Source: an uncultured Eubacteriales bacterium (lineage in GTDB: Bacteria; Bacillota; Clostridia; Peptostreptococcales; Anaerovoracaceae). Taken from it: DNA of 50,341 bases. Positions 24,985 to 33,850 of the stretch are shown here, one piece after another. How positions within the stretch are numbered: the stretch's first letter is position 1; every line of letters starts with the position of its first letter. The stretch is from NCBI GenBank assembly GCA_902776285.1, contig CACYPK010000013.1, forward strand, positions 1-50,341. The letters run 5' to 3'. The position numbers were made by a program, and so were the translations under genes. The notes beneath the pieces are model-generated. The model was not told the origin of the DNA and made no database searches. It worked only from the letters and a program-made list of their open reading frames with translations.

Positions 24985-25567
24985 AGTAATGAAATCCGCG
25001 CTCGAGACCATGATGTTCATGTGGGGAGAGCCTCTGGAAGTAAAGGATGCGGCTGAGGTCCTCGAGGCGGACAGAAAAGAAATAAGGGAGCTCTTTAAGG
25101 AACTCCAGTCCGAATACGAGCAGGAGGGACGCGGCATCCGCATAAGAGAGGTCGACGGAGCCTTCGGCTTTGTCACACTCGCGGATAACGACATGTTCCT
25201 CAAAAAGCTCTGTACGCCTGTCAGGGTCAGAAAACTGTCGCAGGCCGCTCTTGAGGTGCTCGCGATAATCGCGTACCGCCAGCCGGTCACCAGGTCAGAA
25301 ATCGACTCCATCAGGGGCATCAAGAGCGAGAGGGTCATCGACAACCTGATCGACAAGGGACTCATAGAAGTGACCGGAAGGTCGGAGGGTGTCGGCAGGC
25401 CGCTCATCTACGCGACTACCAAGGAATTCCTCAAGAAGTTCGGATTCGCTTCTCTCAAGGATCTGCCGGAAGTGCCGGAGTACGAAGAGATGAGACGCGA
25501 GCGCGAAGAGGAAGGCTACGGCCAGATGTCGATCGATTTTGAAGGCGGCGAGGAGCCGGAAAACTAA
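24971..25567 (+). CDS. scpB: segregation and condensation protein ScpB
   Basis: A 198-residue kite protein, partner of ScpA. It has two winged-helix domains: MKSALETMMFMWGEPLEVKDAAEVL and LSQAALEVLAIIAYRQPVTRSEIDSIRGIKSERVI, followed by EVTGRSEGVGRPLIYATT. ATG 24971 (CGGAGA upstream) is preferred over the longer in-frame start inside scpA. Confidence 0.96.
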   Translation: MYSNKVMKSALETMMFMWGEPLEVKDAAEVLEADRKEIRELFKELQSEYEQEGRGIRIREVDGAFGFVTLADNDMFLKKLCTPVRVRKLSQAALEVLAIIAYRQPVTRSEIDSIRGIKSERVIDNLIDKGLIEVTGRSEGVGRPLIYATTKEFLKKFGFASLKDLPEVPEYEEMRREREEEGYGQMSIDFEGGEEPEN

Positions 25568-25593
25568 GAAAATAAGGAGTTAAGAGATCTGAT

Positions 25594-26301
25594 ATGAGGA
25601 TCAACCAGTATATAGCGTCGGCGGGTGTAACGAGCCGCCGCAAGGCAGATGAACTTATAGCGGAAGGTCGGGTGAAAGTCAACGGAAAGAAACTGACTTC
25701 GCCCGGTTATCATGTAGAAGAAGGCGATGTAGTTGAAGTAGACGGCGCGCGCGTAGAACCTGCGGCCCGTAAGGTATATTACCTGCTGAACAAGCCGGCC
25801 GGCTATGTGACGTCTACTGCCGACAAACAGGGCAGACCGCTGGTCACGGAACTCGTGCCGGACAGCGTCAGAGTGTTCCCGGTCGGCAGACTCGACTACA
25901 ACACAACAGGCCTTCTCATAATGACCAATGACGGAGATCTGGCAAACGCGCTGATGCACCCGTCAAAGGAGTTCGATAAAAGGTACCTTGTACGCGCGCA
26001 GGGAATAGTGACCCGCGCCGAAGCAGCGCGCCTGGAGCAGGGCATAGATATCGGCGGTTTCGTGACTTCCCCTGCGGAAGTGAGCCTGCTGAAACACGAC
26101 CGCAATTCCACGCTCGCCGAGATAGTGATACACGAGGGCAAGAACCGTCAGGTTCGCCGCATGTTTGACGCGATAGGGCATCCGGTACTGGAACTCTGCC
26201 GTACGGGCCTTGGAGACCTTACGATAGGCAAGCTCGCCATAGGGCAGTGCCGCAAGCTGAGTCCGGCCGAGGTGGAAGGCCTGAAAAGAGCAGTCAGATA
26301 A
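25594..26301 (+). CDS. rluB: 23S rRNA pseudouridine synthase RluB-like
   Basis: A 235-residue pseudouridine synthase of the RsuA/RluB group. An S4 RNA-binding domain (about residues 2-60; MRINQYIASAGVTSRRKADELI) precedes the catalytic domain with D101 in VGRLDYNTTGLLIMTNDGD and VRRMFDAIGHPVLEL. Its gene follows scpB, the usual scpA-scpB-rluB order of Bacillota. AAGGAG lies upstream of ATG 25594. Confidence 0.95.
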   Translation: MRINQYIASAGVTSRRKADELIAEGRVKVNGKKLTSPGYHVEEGDVVEVDGARVEPAARKVYYLLNKPAGYVTSTADKQGRPLVTELVPDSVRVFPVGRLDYNTTGLLIMTNDGDLANALMHPSKEFDKRYLVRAQGIVTRAEAARLEQGIDIGGFVTSPAEVSLLKHDRNSTLAEIVIHEGKNRQVRRMFDAIGHPVLELCRTGLGDLTIGKLAIGQCRKLSPAEVEGLKRAVR

Positions 26302-26323
26302 AAACAGCAGTCAAATAAAACAG

Positions 26324-26354
26324 ACCGGAAGGATGAACCTTCCGGCCTTTTTAT
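26324..26354. terminator. bidirectional terminator between rluB and livF
   Basis: CCGGAAGG (26325-26332) and CCTTCCGG (26338-26345) form a perfect stem around ATGAA. A T-run follows on the plus strand and a T-rich stretch on the minus strand, so it serves both convergent operons. Confidence 0.93.
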
Positions 26355-26369
26355 TGTCGTGATCCGGGG

Positions 26370-27074
26370 CTATTCTCCCAGATATGCCTGCTGGACTCTA
26401 GGGTCGTTCAGCAGCGCCTTGCCCGGTCCGGCCATCGTTATGACGCCGGTCTCCATTACGTAGGCGTAATCGGAGATATCCAGGGCCGCCTTGGCGTTCT
26501 GCTCGATCAGCAGGATGTTGACGCCGTCTTCCCTGATCTTCTGGATGCAGGCGAAGATGTCCTTTATGACCAGCGGAGCGAGTCCGAGAGAAGGCTCGTC
26601 CAGCATCAGCAGCTTAGGCTTTGACATAAGCGCGCGCGCTACAGCGAGCATCTGCTGCTCACCTCCGGAGAGCGTAGCGCCGAGCTGCCAGGTCCTCCCG
26701 GCGATCCTCGGGAAGAGTTCGTAGACCCAGTCACGGTCTCTCGCGATCTCGGCCTTGTCCTTGCGAAGGTAAGCGCCCGCCGCGATGTTTTCGTCTACCG
26801 TCAGATCCGGGAATATGCGTCTGCCTTCAGGGCAGAGGATTATGCCTTCGCCGACTATGTCCTTTGTCTTGAGCGAAGTGATCTCCTTATCATCCCAGTA
26901 AATGTGGCCGTCGCTCTTAGGAACCAGTCCCATGACCGCTTTCAGCGTAGTAGACTTGCCTGCGCCGTTAGCGCCTATGAGCGAGATGATCTTTCCGTCA
27001 GGAACGTCGATGTCTATGCCTCTGAGAGCGTGGATACCGCCGTAGTGAACATTCAGGTTTCTGATTGCCAGCAT
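26370..27074 (-). CDS. livF: branched-chain amino-acid ABC transporter ATPase LivF
   Basis: A 234-residue ATPase of the high-affinity Leu/Ile/Val importer. Walker A is GANGAGKST, the signature LSGGEQQML, Walker B LLMLDEP, and the Q-loop and H-region (LIEQNAK) are in order. It is the last gene of livKHMGF; its ATG overlaps the livG stop by one base. Confidence 0.96.
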   Translation of the reverse strand: MLAIRNLNVHYGGIHALRGIDIDVPDGKIISLIGANGAGKSTTLKAVMGLVPKSDGHIYWDDKEITSLKTKDIVGEGIILCPEGRRIFPDLTVDENIAAGAYLRKDKAEIARDRDWVYELFPRIAGRTWQLGATLSGGEQQMLAVARALMSKPKLLMLDEPSLGLAPLVIKDIFACIQKIREDGVNILLIEQNAKAALDISDYAYVMETGVITMAGPGKALLNDPRVQQAYLGE

Positions 27075-27925
27075 TATTCGTCACCTCCCAGATAAGCTTC
27101 TATTACTGCAGGGTTGGCCTGGATCTCGGCCGCCGTGCCGTCCGCGATCTGCCCGCCGTAGTTGAGCACGTAGATGTGTTCGCATATTCCCATGATTACC
27201 TGCATGTGGTGTTCGATCATGAGTATCGACAGATCGAACTCGTCGCGTATGCGTCCGATGAACTTCATCAGGTCATCGGATTCCTGCGGGTTCATGCCGG
27301 CCGCCGGCTCGTCGAGCAGCAGGATCGATGGGTGCGTAGCCAGAGCGCGGGCGATCTCTAGATGTCTCTGCTTACCGTATGGCAGTGAGGTCGCCAGGTC
27401 GTTTCTGTTCTCATACAGGTCGACTTTGCGGAGCAGTTCTTCTGCCTCAGCTCTCATGGCCGCTTCCTCAGAGCGCGCCTTCCTGCTTCTGAAAGTGGCT
27501 CCGAACACAGACTCCGTCTGGTTCATGTGCATGGCCACCATTACGTTCTCGAGTACGCTCATGCCTTTAAAGAGTCTGATATTCTGGAACGTACGCGCGA
27601 CGCCAAGCTTTGTCACCTTGTCCGGCAGCATGGTCAGCGCCCTGGTGTACTTGCCGGCGTTGCGGCCTTTGTAAGCCTCTTTCATCTTGCCCTGCGGGTG
27701 GTTTTCTATGACGACCTCTCCGTTTATCTCAACGGAACCGTTCGTCGGCTCATATACGCCTGTGATGCAGTTGAAAGCCGTTGTCTTGCCGGCGCCGTTA
27801 GGGCCGATCAGTCCGACGATCTCATTCTTGTGAACTACCAGATTGAGATTGTCTACAGCGACGACTCCGCCGAACTGCATGGTTATGTCGGAGAGCCTGA
27901 GTACTACTTCTCTGTTGTCCATCAT
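27074..27925 (-). CDS. livG: branched-chain amino-acid ABC transporter ATPase LivG
   Basis: A 283-residue partner ATPase. Walker A is GPNGAGKTT; TLGVARTFQNIRLF-type sequence (here LGVARTFQNIRLFKGMSVLENV) is typical of LivG, as are SLPYGKQRHLEIARAL, LLLDEPAAGMNP and MIEHHM. The signature LSGGQ is replaced by LPYGKQ, common in LivG. It overlaps livM by the four bases ATGA. Confidence 0.96.
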   Translation of the reverse strand: MMDNREVVLRLSDITMQFGGVVAVDNLNLVVHKNEIVGLIGPNGAGKTTAFNCITGVYEPTNGSVEINGEVVIENHPQGKMKEAYKGRNAGKYTRALTMLPDKVTKLGVARTFQNIRLFKGMSVLENVMVAMHMNQTESVFGATFRSRKARSEEAAMRAEAEELLRKVDLYENRNDLATSLPYGKQRHLEIARALATHPSILLLDEPAAGMNPQESDDLMKFIGRIRDEFDLSILMIEHHMQVIMGICEHIYVLNYGGQIADGTAAEIQANPAVIEAYLGGDE

Positions 27926-29229
27926 TTGCCCTCCTTGTCGAATACCATTACAGTGTCAGAGACCGGAAGCGGGGTGAAGAGGGCCTCTCCCGAAGCCATC
28001 CTTGCCTCGTTGGAGGATTTCGCTTCCTTCGCTCTTGCCTTGGCGGCAGCCTTGGCGTTTCTGGCTTCCCGCCTTGCCGAGGCCTTTGCCTTGCGTCTTT
28101 CAGGCCATGACTTCAGATTTGCAGGAAGATTCTTCCACCAGTCTATGAATCTTTCCCAGCTGAATTCCTTGTCGCCCATGATGCCGCGCGAGTAGAAGAG
28201 AACGATCAGCATGATCAGGATCGCGAATACTACCTTGCGGAAGCCCGGTCTCATGAAGCTCGCCGATATGCCCAGCCATTTGCCTGCGTCGAGACCTCTC
28301 AGCCACCATTCCGAAGCGGCTGTGAACAGGAACGCTCCGATGACCGAACCCGTAATGGAGCCGATTCCGCCTATGACGACTATGAGCAGTATCTCATAGG
28401 TCATTACCGTGTTGAACGGCGTGGCGTTGATGGTCGTCTGGAACATGGCCAGCAGCGCGCCGCCTATGCCCGCGAAGAATGAAGAGATCACGAACGACAG
28501 CTCCTTATGCTTGAACAGATTGATGCCCATGGCCTCTGCCGCGATCTCATCATCCCGGATGGCGCGGAACGCGCGCCCGTAGGTGGAGTTGATGAGCAGC
28601 AGTATTATCGCGATGCATATGCCTCCGATAAGTACCGGGAATATGGCGTTGCCGTATGTCGTATATTTTCTGAGAACGTTGGACCCGTTCGTGACAGGTC
28701 CCAGCGTGTTCCACTGGAAGAACGCTCTCAATATTTCAGCGAAGCCGAGCGTCGCGATAGCCAGATAGTCGGATTTCAGTCTGAGCACCGGTATGCCGAT
28801 CAGGAAGGCGATAGCTGCTACTATCAGTCCGGCTCCCAGCATAGGGAGCAGCATGCCGAGATAGTGGCCAAACACTCCCAGGCTGCCCTCGAGCACCTCG
28901 ACCAGCGACCACTTGATGATACCGCCATCGAAATACTGATAGACGGCGTCATGTGACGCGGCCGGGATGGTGAAGATGGCGTAGGTGTACGCGCCTATCA
29001 GCATGAAGCCCGCCTGACCCAGCGAGAAGAGTCCCGTAAAGCCGTTCAGCAGGTTCATCGATGCCGCTACCAGTGCGTATATGGATCCTTTCTCAATAAC
29101 GGTGATGAGCATCTTCCAGGATGATCCCGGCGAGATCATGATGTCGCCGAAATATACTAAGACAAGGAAGAGTGCTATGGCTGCTACGGAGAGAGCCGAT
29201 CTGGTTTTCTTGTTCAGTGTTGTTTCCAT
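27922..29229 (-). CDS. livM: branched-chain amino-acid ABC transporter permease LivM with basic tail
   Basis: A 435-residue membrane permease with about nine to ten spans and the LivM motifs GLFSLGQAGFMLIGAYTYA, LRLKSDYLAIATLGFAEI and RDDEIAAEAMGIN. After the last span (about residue 355) it carries about 80 further residues rich in Lys, Arg and Ala (WPERRKAKASARREARNAK...), longer than usual for the family and presumably cytoplasmic. Confidence 0.94.
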   Translation of the reverse strand: METTLNKKTRSALSVAAIALFLVLVYFGDIMISPGSSWKMLITVIEKGSIYALVAASMNLLNGFTGLFSLGQAGFMLIGAYTYAIFTIPAASHDAVYQYFDGGIIKWSLVEVLEGSLGVFGHYLGMLLPMLGAGLIVAAIAFLIGIPVLRLKSDYLAIATLGFAEILRAFFQWNTLGPVTNGSNVLRKYTTYGNAIFPVLIGGICIAIILLLINSTYGRAFRAIRDDEIAAEAMGINLFKHKELSFVISSFFAGIGGALLAMFQTTINATPFNTVMTYEILLIVVIGGIGSITGSVIGAFLFTAASEWWLRGLDAGKWLGISASFMRPGFRKVVFAILIMLIVLFYSRGIMGDKEFSWERFIDWWKNLPANLKSWPERRKAKASARREARNAKAAAKARAKEAKSSNEARMASGEALFTPLPVSDTVMVFDKEGK

Positions 29230-29238
29230 GGCGCCCTC

Positions 29239-30117
29239 CTATACCTTATCGATATTCTTCTCGCCGAAGAGTCCCGTAGGCTTGACCATGAGGATGACTA
29301 TCAGGAGAACGAAAGTGAAAGCGTCAGAGAATGTGGTCCAGCCGGCACCCTTGATGAGGTTCTCACAGATACCTATAACAAAGGCTCCTACGACAGCTCC
29401 CGGTACGGAACCTATTCCTCCGAATACCGCAGCTACGAAAGCCTTGAGGCCCGGCATCGCTCCCGACATAGGGTTGATGCCCGTGTAGTTGGAGAAGTAG
29501 AGGACGGATCCGATCGCAGCGAGTCCGCAGCCTATAACGAATGTAACTGTGATGACTCTGTTGATGTCTATGCCCATGAGCGAGCTCGTCTCGAAGTCAC
29601 GGGAAACTGCGCGCATCGCCATACCGATCTTTGTATGCTTGATGAGCATGACAAGCAGGAATACGAGAACGATCGTCAGTACCGGTGTGATGACAGTGAC
29701 CATCTTGGTGGTAGCGGAGCCGATCTTTACCGTCTTCTGCAGAAAACCGATCTCAGGATATGTCTTTGTAAGACCTCCGGTGATGTAGAGCGCGAAGTTC
29801 TGCAGCAGGTATGACACGCCGATCGCGGAGATCATTATGGACATACGCGGCGCAGAACGCAGCGGCCGGTAGGCAACTTTTTCTATCGTAGTGCCGAGTA
29901 CTATCGCGAAGATTATTACCAGTATTACCGACACCCAGAGAGGGAGGACGGTTATAAGGTAAACCATGATGAGTCCCGACCACATGAATACGTCGCCGTG
30001 AGCGAAGTTGATGAGCCTCAGGATACCGTAAACCATCGTGTATCCTATGGCTATCAGTGCGTATTGACCGCCGACAGCGATGCCGGCGAGTATGTATGGT
30101 AACCAGGTATGTAACAT
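29239..30117 (-). CDS. livH: branched-chain amino-acid ABC transporter permease LivH
   Basis: A 292-residue permease with about eight spans. Typical LivH sequences are GGQYALIAIGYTMVYGILRLINFAHGDVFM, KHTKIGMAMRAVSRD and AFVAAVFGGIGSVPGA. Nine bases separate it from livM. With LivM it forms the membrane channel. Confidence 0.96.
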   Translation of the reverse strand: MLHTWLPYILAGIAVGGQYALIAIGYTMVYGILRLINFAHGDVFMWSGLIMVYLITVLPLWVSVILVIIFAIVLGTTIEKVAYRPLRSAPRMSIMISAIGVSYLLQNFALYITGGLTKTYPEIGFLQKTVKIGSATTKMVTVITPVLTIVLVFLLVMLIKHTKIGMAMRAVSRDFETSSLMGIDINRVITVTFVIGCGLAAIGSVLYFSNYTGINPMSGAMPGLKAFVAAVFGGIGSVPGAVVGAFVIGICENLIKGAGWTTFSDAFTFVLLIVILMVKPTGLFGEKNIDKV

Positions 30118-30141
30118 TTTATATCCCTTTTTTACAAAATC

Positions 30142-30165
30142 GCGGGAAGCCTCGCGGCTTCCCGC
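30142..30165 (-). other. hairpin between livK and livH
   Basis: A perfect 10-bp stem (GCGGGAAGCC and GGCTTCCCGC) with a 4-base loop. On the minus strand it is followed by GATTTTGT and no clean T-run, so it probably protects the livK mRNA end or stops only part of transcription, giving more binding protein than permease. Confidence 0.75.
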
Positions 30166-30223
30166 ATTTCTACTTGATCAGAAGATCGCAAATCCCTGAA
30201 ATATCCCTATACCCGTATAAGAA

Positions 30224-31405
30224 TTATTCTGCGGACTGTGTCTTTACGAACTCCCATGCGCCTGTCTCAGTGTTGCACTTCTTTACGAAAGCTTCAGTCT
30301 TGTTTGCATCGCCTGTCTCATTGAACGAAACATCTCCGCATACCAGGCCGCTTACTTTCAGTGAAGGCAGGGCAGCGAGAATGTCGGCAGGATCAGTCGA
30401 GCCGGCAGCCTTCATTGCCTCGAGTGCTACGTAGTATGCGTCATAGCCCATTGCTGTTACAGCTGCGAGGTCTGTGTTGCCGCCGTTGTTTGTCATGGCT
30501 GTTGAGTCTTCTTCCATCCATGCCTTGATGCCTTCGTCGAACTCAGGGTTTCCGCCTTCCTGATAGAAGGTTGTAACAGTGATATCTACGCTCTTGCCCT
30601 TGGCAGCTTCTGTGATAACGTTGGAATCCCATGTGTCTCCTGCAAGGATCGGCATTCCGAGATCCTGAGCCTCGGCCTGGTCGATGATGAGTGCAGCAGC
30701 TTCTGTGGATACAGGTGCGAAGAATACATCGCAGCCCTTGTTCTTGGCGTTTGCTACATAGGAAGTGAAGTCGGAGTTCTTGTCAGGGAACTGCTCTTCA
30801 ACGACCTCGCCGCCGTTTGCCTTGAATGCTTCTACGAAGTAGTTTACAAGTCCTACTGAGTAGTCATCGCCCAGCTTGGAGAGGCAGTATGCCTTCTTGC
30901 ATCCGCTGTCGCTTGCATAGTTAGCGAGAACTGTGCCCTGGAAAGGATCCAGGAAGCAGATCCTGAAGTACTGCTCACAGTCAGCTGTTACCTGAGGGTT
31001 TGTGCATGTTACGCCGATGGCAGGCATGCCTGCATCAGCAAATACATCAGCAGCAGCGATCGATACGCCTGAGCCGTATGATCCGAGAACGATGGATACG
31101 TTCTGGGATACGAGGTTCTGAGCTGCCGTCACGGCCTTGGAGTTGTCTGATTCGTTGTCTACTTTTACGAGTTCAACGTTATACTCCTTATCGCCGATCG
31201 TGACGGTAGGGGTCATCTTGTTGGCATACTCAATACCGAGAGTCTCCTGCTTTCCGCCTGCGCCGTTGTCTCCCGAAGCAGGTTCAAATACGCCGATCTT
31301 TACAGTGTCGCCGCCGCCGGATCCCGAATCGCCGCCGCCTCCGCAGCCTGCGAGTGCCAGCATCGCGAGCATGAGTGAAAGTGCCAGAACTAAAATCTTC
31401 TTCAT
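30224..31405 (-). CDS. livK: branched-chain amino-acid-binding lipoprotein LivK
   Basis: A 393-residue type I periplasmic-binding-fold protein, here a lipoprotein: the signal peptide ends in the lipobox LAGC, followed by a Gly/Ser linker. Conserved parts are VKIGVFEPASGDNGAGGKQ, GSYGSGVSIAAADVFADAGMPAIG and the TGAWEF end. The start at 31405 has GGAGG seven bases upstream; a longer reading from 31426 would begin inside that site. First gene of the liv operon. Confidence 0.95.
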   Translation of the reverse strand: MKKILVLALSLMLAMLALAGCGGGGDSGSGGGDTVKIGVFEPASGDNGAGGKQETLGIEYANKMTPTVTIGDKEYNVELVKVDNESDNSKAVTAAQNLVSQNVSIVLGSYGSGVSIAAADVFADAGMPAIGVTCTNPQVTADCEQYFRICFLDPFQGTVLANYASDSGCKKAYCLSKLGDDYSVGLVNYFVEAFKANGGEVVEEQFPDKNSDFTSYVANAKNKGCDVFFAPVSTEAAALIIDQAEAQDLGMPILAGDTWDSNVITEAAKGKSVDITVTTFYQEGGNPEFDEGIKAWMEEDSTAMTNNGGNTDLAAVTAMGYDAYYVALEAMKAAGSTDPADILAALPSLKVSGLVCGDVSFNETGDANKTEAFVKKCNTETGAWEFVKTQSAE

Positions 31406-31530
31406 TTTGATTCCTCCATTAAACATTTCTTACAAGACGCAGCGGCCCGAAACCGCCGAAAAAATGTTAACAAATATGTAGTAATTCTTACACGAATCGT
31501 CGGACAATTCAAGGCTTGCGGGACTTGAGA

Positions 31531-31581
31531 CAAATAAAAAACGGGAGGATTCCGTCTCACACGAACATTGACCCCTCCCGT
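31531..31581 (-). terminator. terminator of the cytidylate-kinase-like gene
   Basis: On the minus strand ACGGGAGG (31581-31574) pairs with CCTCCCGT (31548-31541), followed by TTTTTATTTG. The loop is long, about 25 bases. Confidence 0.7.
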
Positions 31582-31612
31582 GTCCGCGACACGCCGACAA
31601 GCGTCTTTTAAA

Positions 31613-32257
31613 CTATATCTGAAGGTCGGACATCAGATCCTTATCCTTGCCGCCTTTTATGTAAGCTTCGATTATGTCTACAGCGCCTTCGATTCCCGCG
31701 CGGCTGGTGTTGATCAAAAGGTCATATACATCGCGGCCGCCCCATTTGTTGTCGGTGTAGAACTCGTAATATCTGCGGCGCTGCTTGTCGATATGCTTGA
31801 CTGCTTTTTCTACAGTCGCCACGTCGTAGAGATTCTCCGGCTCGGCAGTATTGTGGATCTGCAGTTTTCTTCTGACTCTTTCCTCGAACGGCGCGAAGAG
31901 GAAGATGCTCACATGCCTTTCCTCCGCGAGGATGTAATCGGCGGCGCGGCCGACTATGACGCAGCTGCCTTTAGAAGCGATCTCTCTGATTATGTTGAAT
32001 TCTTCTTCCTGTATTTTTGTGAAAGGGGAGGTCTGGAAATTGTCCATGGCCGAGAAGACGCTGCCGAATGAAAGCTCCGGAGCCTTCTCGTCGTTATCAC
32101 GTATGTATTCCTCGTGGTAGCCCGTGCTTTTCGCTGTCATCGCGATTATCTCTTCGTCATAAAACGGGACATCGAGCCTTTCCGCAAGTCTCTTCGCGAC
32201 CTCGTGGCCGCCGCTTCCGAATTCACGGTCTATGGTTATGATCACTTTATCTTCCAT
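31613..32257 (-). CDS. cytidylate-kinase-like family protein
   Basis: A 214-residue P-loop kinase-like protein of the AAA_26 (cytidylate kinase-like) family. It opens with ITIDREFGSGGHEVAKRLAERL, whose GSGGHE replaces the standard GxxxxGKS loop, then VIVGRAADYIL and the LID-like FEERVRRKL. Members are common in Clostridia, but their substrate is not known; true Cmk differs. A TATAAT lies upstream on the minus strand (32293-32288) without a clear -35. Confidence 0.88.
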   Translation of the reverse strand: MEDKVIITIDREFGSGGHEVAKRLAERLDVPFYDEEIIAMTAKSTGYHEEYIRDNDEKAPELSFGSVFSAMDNFQTSPFTKIQEEEFNIIREIASKGSCVIVGRAADYILAEERHVSIFLFAPFEERVRRKLQIHNTAEPENLYDVATVEKAVKHIDKQRRRYYEFYTDNKWGGRDVYDLLINTSRAGIEGAVDIIEAYIKGGKDKDLMSDLQI

Positions 32258-32308
32258 GTCAGTTCTCCATTCTCATTATGATAAAGAATTATATCACATC
32301 TTCGGGCC

Positions 32309-33544
32309 CTAAAGCGACGCCGTGACAGCGTCCGCGAATGCCTGCATATCCCTGAGACTTGAGAATAAAGCCCTTGCGTTGTCCGGCCGTCCGCCGCCCC
32401 GTCCGTTGAACTGCGGAGCGTATTCTTTTACCAGCTGTCCGCATTTATGCTCCTCGGATGAGGAAAGCAGCAGGCAGGTATTCGACCCCGTCTGCTCCAT
32501 GATAAGAAAGAGTCCCGGTATTTCATTGATCACAGAGAAGCCGAGCTTCAGCAGGTCATCGGCGCTCAGTATGTCCGACTTGTAGACATGGCACTTGCTC
32601 TGCCGACTGCCGATCTCTCCGATGATCTTTTGCTTCTCGGCTTCCTTGACGTACGCCGTCAGTTCTGCCAGATGCCCCTTGAGAGCCGATACGTTTTCCG
32701 CTTCAATGTCGAGCCTTGAAGGGAGGTCGGCAGGGGAGCACGAGTAGCGCTTCGCGGCATCCGCCAGGAGCGCCGAGTCCGCGGTCAGCTTGTCGAAGGC
32801 TGCCTTGCCGCAGTCAAAAAAGACGCGGTTCATTCCCTTGTTCGGCTCACACTTGTATATGGCGACCAGCCCGACTTCCGCCGAGCTTGCCGGATGCGTT
32901 CCGCAGCAGGCTATGCAGTCAAATGGATCCGCGGGATCGCCTACCGTGACGACGGAAACTCTGCCTTCGTGCGGGACCTTCTTGCGGACCGGATAGGCAA
33001 GGGATGACTCGTAGTCGTCAAACCATGTCACTGTCACCGGAAGGTCCGACCAAACCGCCTCGTTGACCCTGCTCTGTGCCAGGTCGAGCTCCTCGTCCGT
33101 AAGCATTCGGCCGTCAAGGTCGATATCTATGGTGATGTAGTCATCTCCCATGTGGAAGCCTTTGTTGACTCCTCCGAAGAGCTCGTACATGGCGCCGCTC
33201 AGCATGTGCTCGCCGCAGTGACGCTGCATGTTCCTGAAGCGGAGATCCCAGTCGATGGTCAGCGTGACTCTGTCTCCGGCTTTGAATGTGCCCGCCGGAG
33301 CATCGGTCTCATGCCATACGTCGCTTTCGAGATCCTTATCTGACGCGCGGCATATCTCAAATACCGAAGCCATGCCGTCAACAGACACCGTGCCGGTATC
33401 CGAAGGCTGCCCGCCACCCTCGGGATAGAAGACAGAAGCGTCGCATGCGATCACGTCGCAGCCGTTTTTTTCACATACTGCCGTAACGACAGCCTCATTT
33501 GAGACCGCATATACGTCTTTACGGTAGATCCTTTCAGTGCTCAT
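32309..33544 (-). CDS. alanyl-tRNA editing (AlaX-like) protein with DHHA1 domain
   Basis: A 411-residue relative of the editing half of alanyl-tRNA synthetase. The zinc ligands are in QRHCGEHMLSGAM (HxxxH) and CIACCGTHPASS (C...H). FYPEGGGQPSDTG is the N-terminal signature, and NGRGGGRPDNARA marks the C-terminal DHHA1 domain. It likely removes Ser or Gly wrongly attached to tRNA-Ala. It lacks the synthetase catalytic core and is not a fragment. The first gene of a minus-strand pair with the cytidylate-kinase-like gene. Confidence 0.93.
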   Translation of the reverse strand: MSTERIYRKDVYAVSNEAVVTAVCEKNGCDVIACDASVFYPEGGGQPSDTGTVSVDGMASVFEICRASDKDLESDVWHETDAPAGTFKAGDRVTLTIDWDLRFRNMQRHCGEHMLSGAMYELFGGVNKGFHMGDDYITIDIDLDGRMLTDEELDLAQSRVNEAVWSDLPVTVTWFDDYESSLAYPVRKKVPHEGRVSVVTVGDPADPFDCIACCGTHPASSAEVGLVAIYKCEPNKGMNRVFFDCGKAAFDKLTADSALLADAAKRYSCSPADLPSRLDIEAENVSALKGHLAELTAYVKEAEKQKIIGEIGSRQSKCHVYKSDILSADDLLKLGFSVINEIPGLFLIMEQTGSNTCLLLSSSEEHKCGQLVKEYAPQFNGRGGGRPDNARALFSSLRDMQAFADAVTASL

Positions 33545-33617
33545 TTATGTTCCTTTCTTATGTTTCACGCGTTTCACAAAATCGAACAAAATGCGTGTCC
33601 AAAATATTTTTCAAATA

Positions 33618-33748
33618 TGTGGATAAATCCCGTTGACACAAGGAAAAAATCGTTTCAAATGTTGAAATTTCAACGATACAAGGAATGGAGTTTTCCACAT
33701 GCACAAGTGGAAAAGATTGTATACGATTTTTTGAATCCTTGTGGAAAA
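33618..33748. repeat. branched inverted-repeat region with DnaA-box-like sites
   Basis: The 306 bases without a gene (33545-33850) hold a large inverted repeat: CACAAGG-AAAAAATCGT (33637-33653) against ACGATTTTTT-gaat-CCTTGTG (33723-33743). Inside it are the palindrome GTTGAAATTTCAAC (33661-33674) and TTTTCCAC/GTGGAAAA (33691-33714), so a multi-branch fold is possible. TGTGGATAA (33618-33626) is a perfect DnaA box on the minus strand; TTTTCCACA (33691-33699) and TGTGGAAAA (33740-33748) are one base off. I see no coding sequence with a ribosome site here. Confidence 0.7.
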
Positions 33749-33799
33749 GTCGCAGACCTTGAAAAATAAGGCATTTTGGTTTTGTTGAAAAATCTCCGG

Positions 33800-33838
33800 C
33801 AAAAAAACGAACAAAATGTGAAGATGCGCGTTTTTTTG
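33800..33838 (-). terminator. possible terminator of the 430-residue gene
   Basis: CAAAAAAACG (33800-33809) and CGTTTTTTTG (33829-33838) can pair around 19 bases. The stem is weak, and on the minus strand it ends in T-rich sequence. Confidence 0.4.
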
Positions 33839-33850
33839 TTTTAAAAAGTA

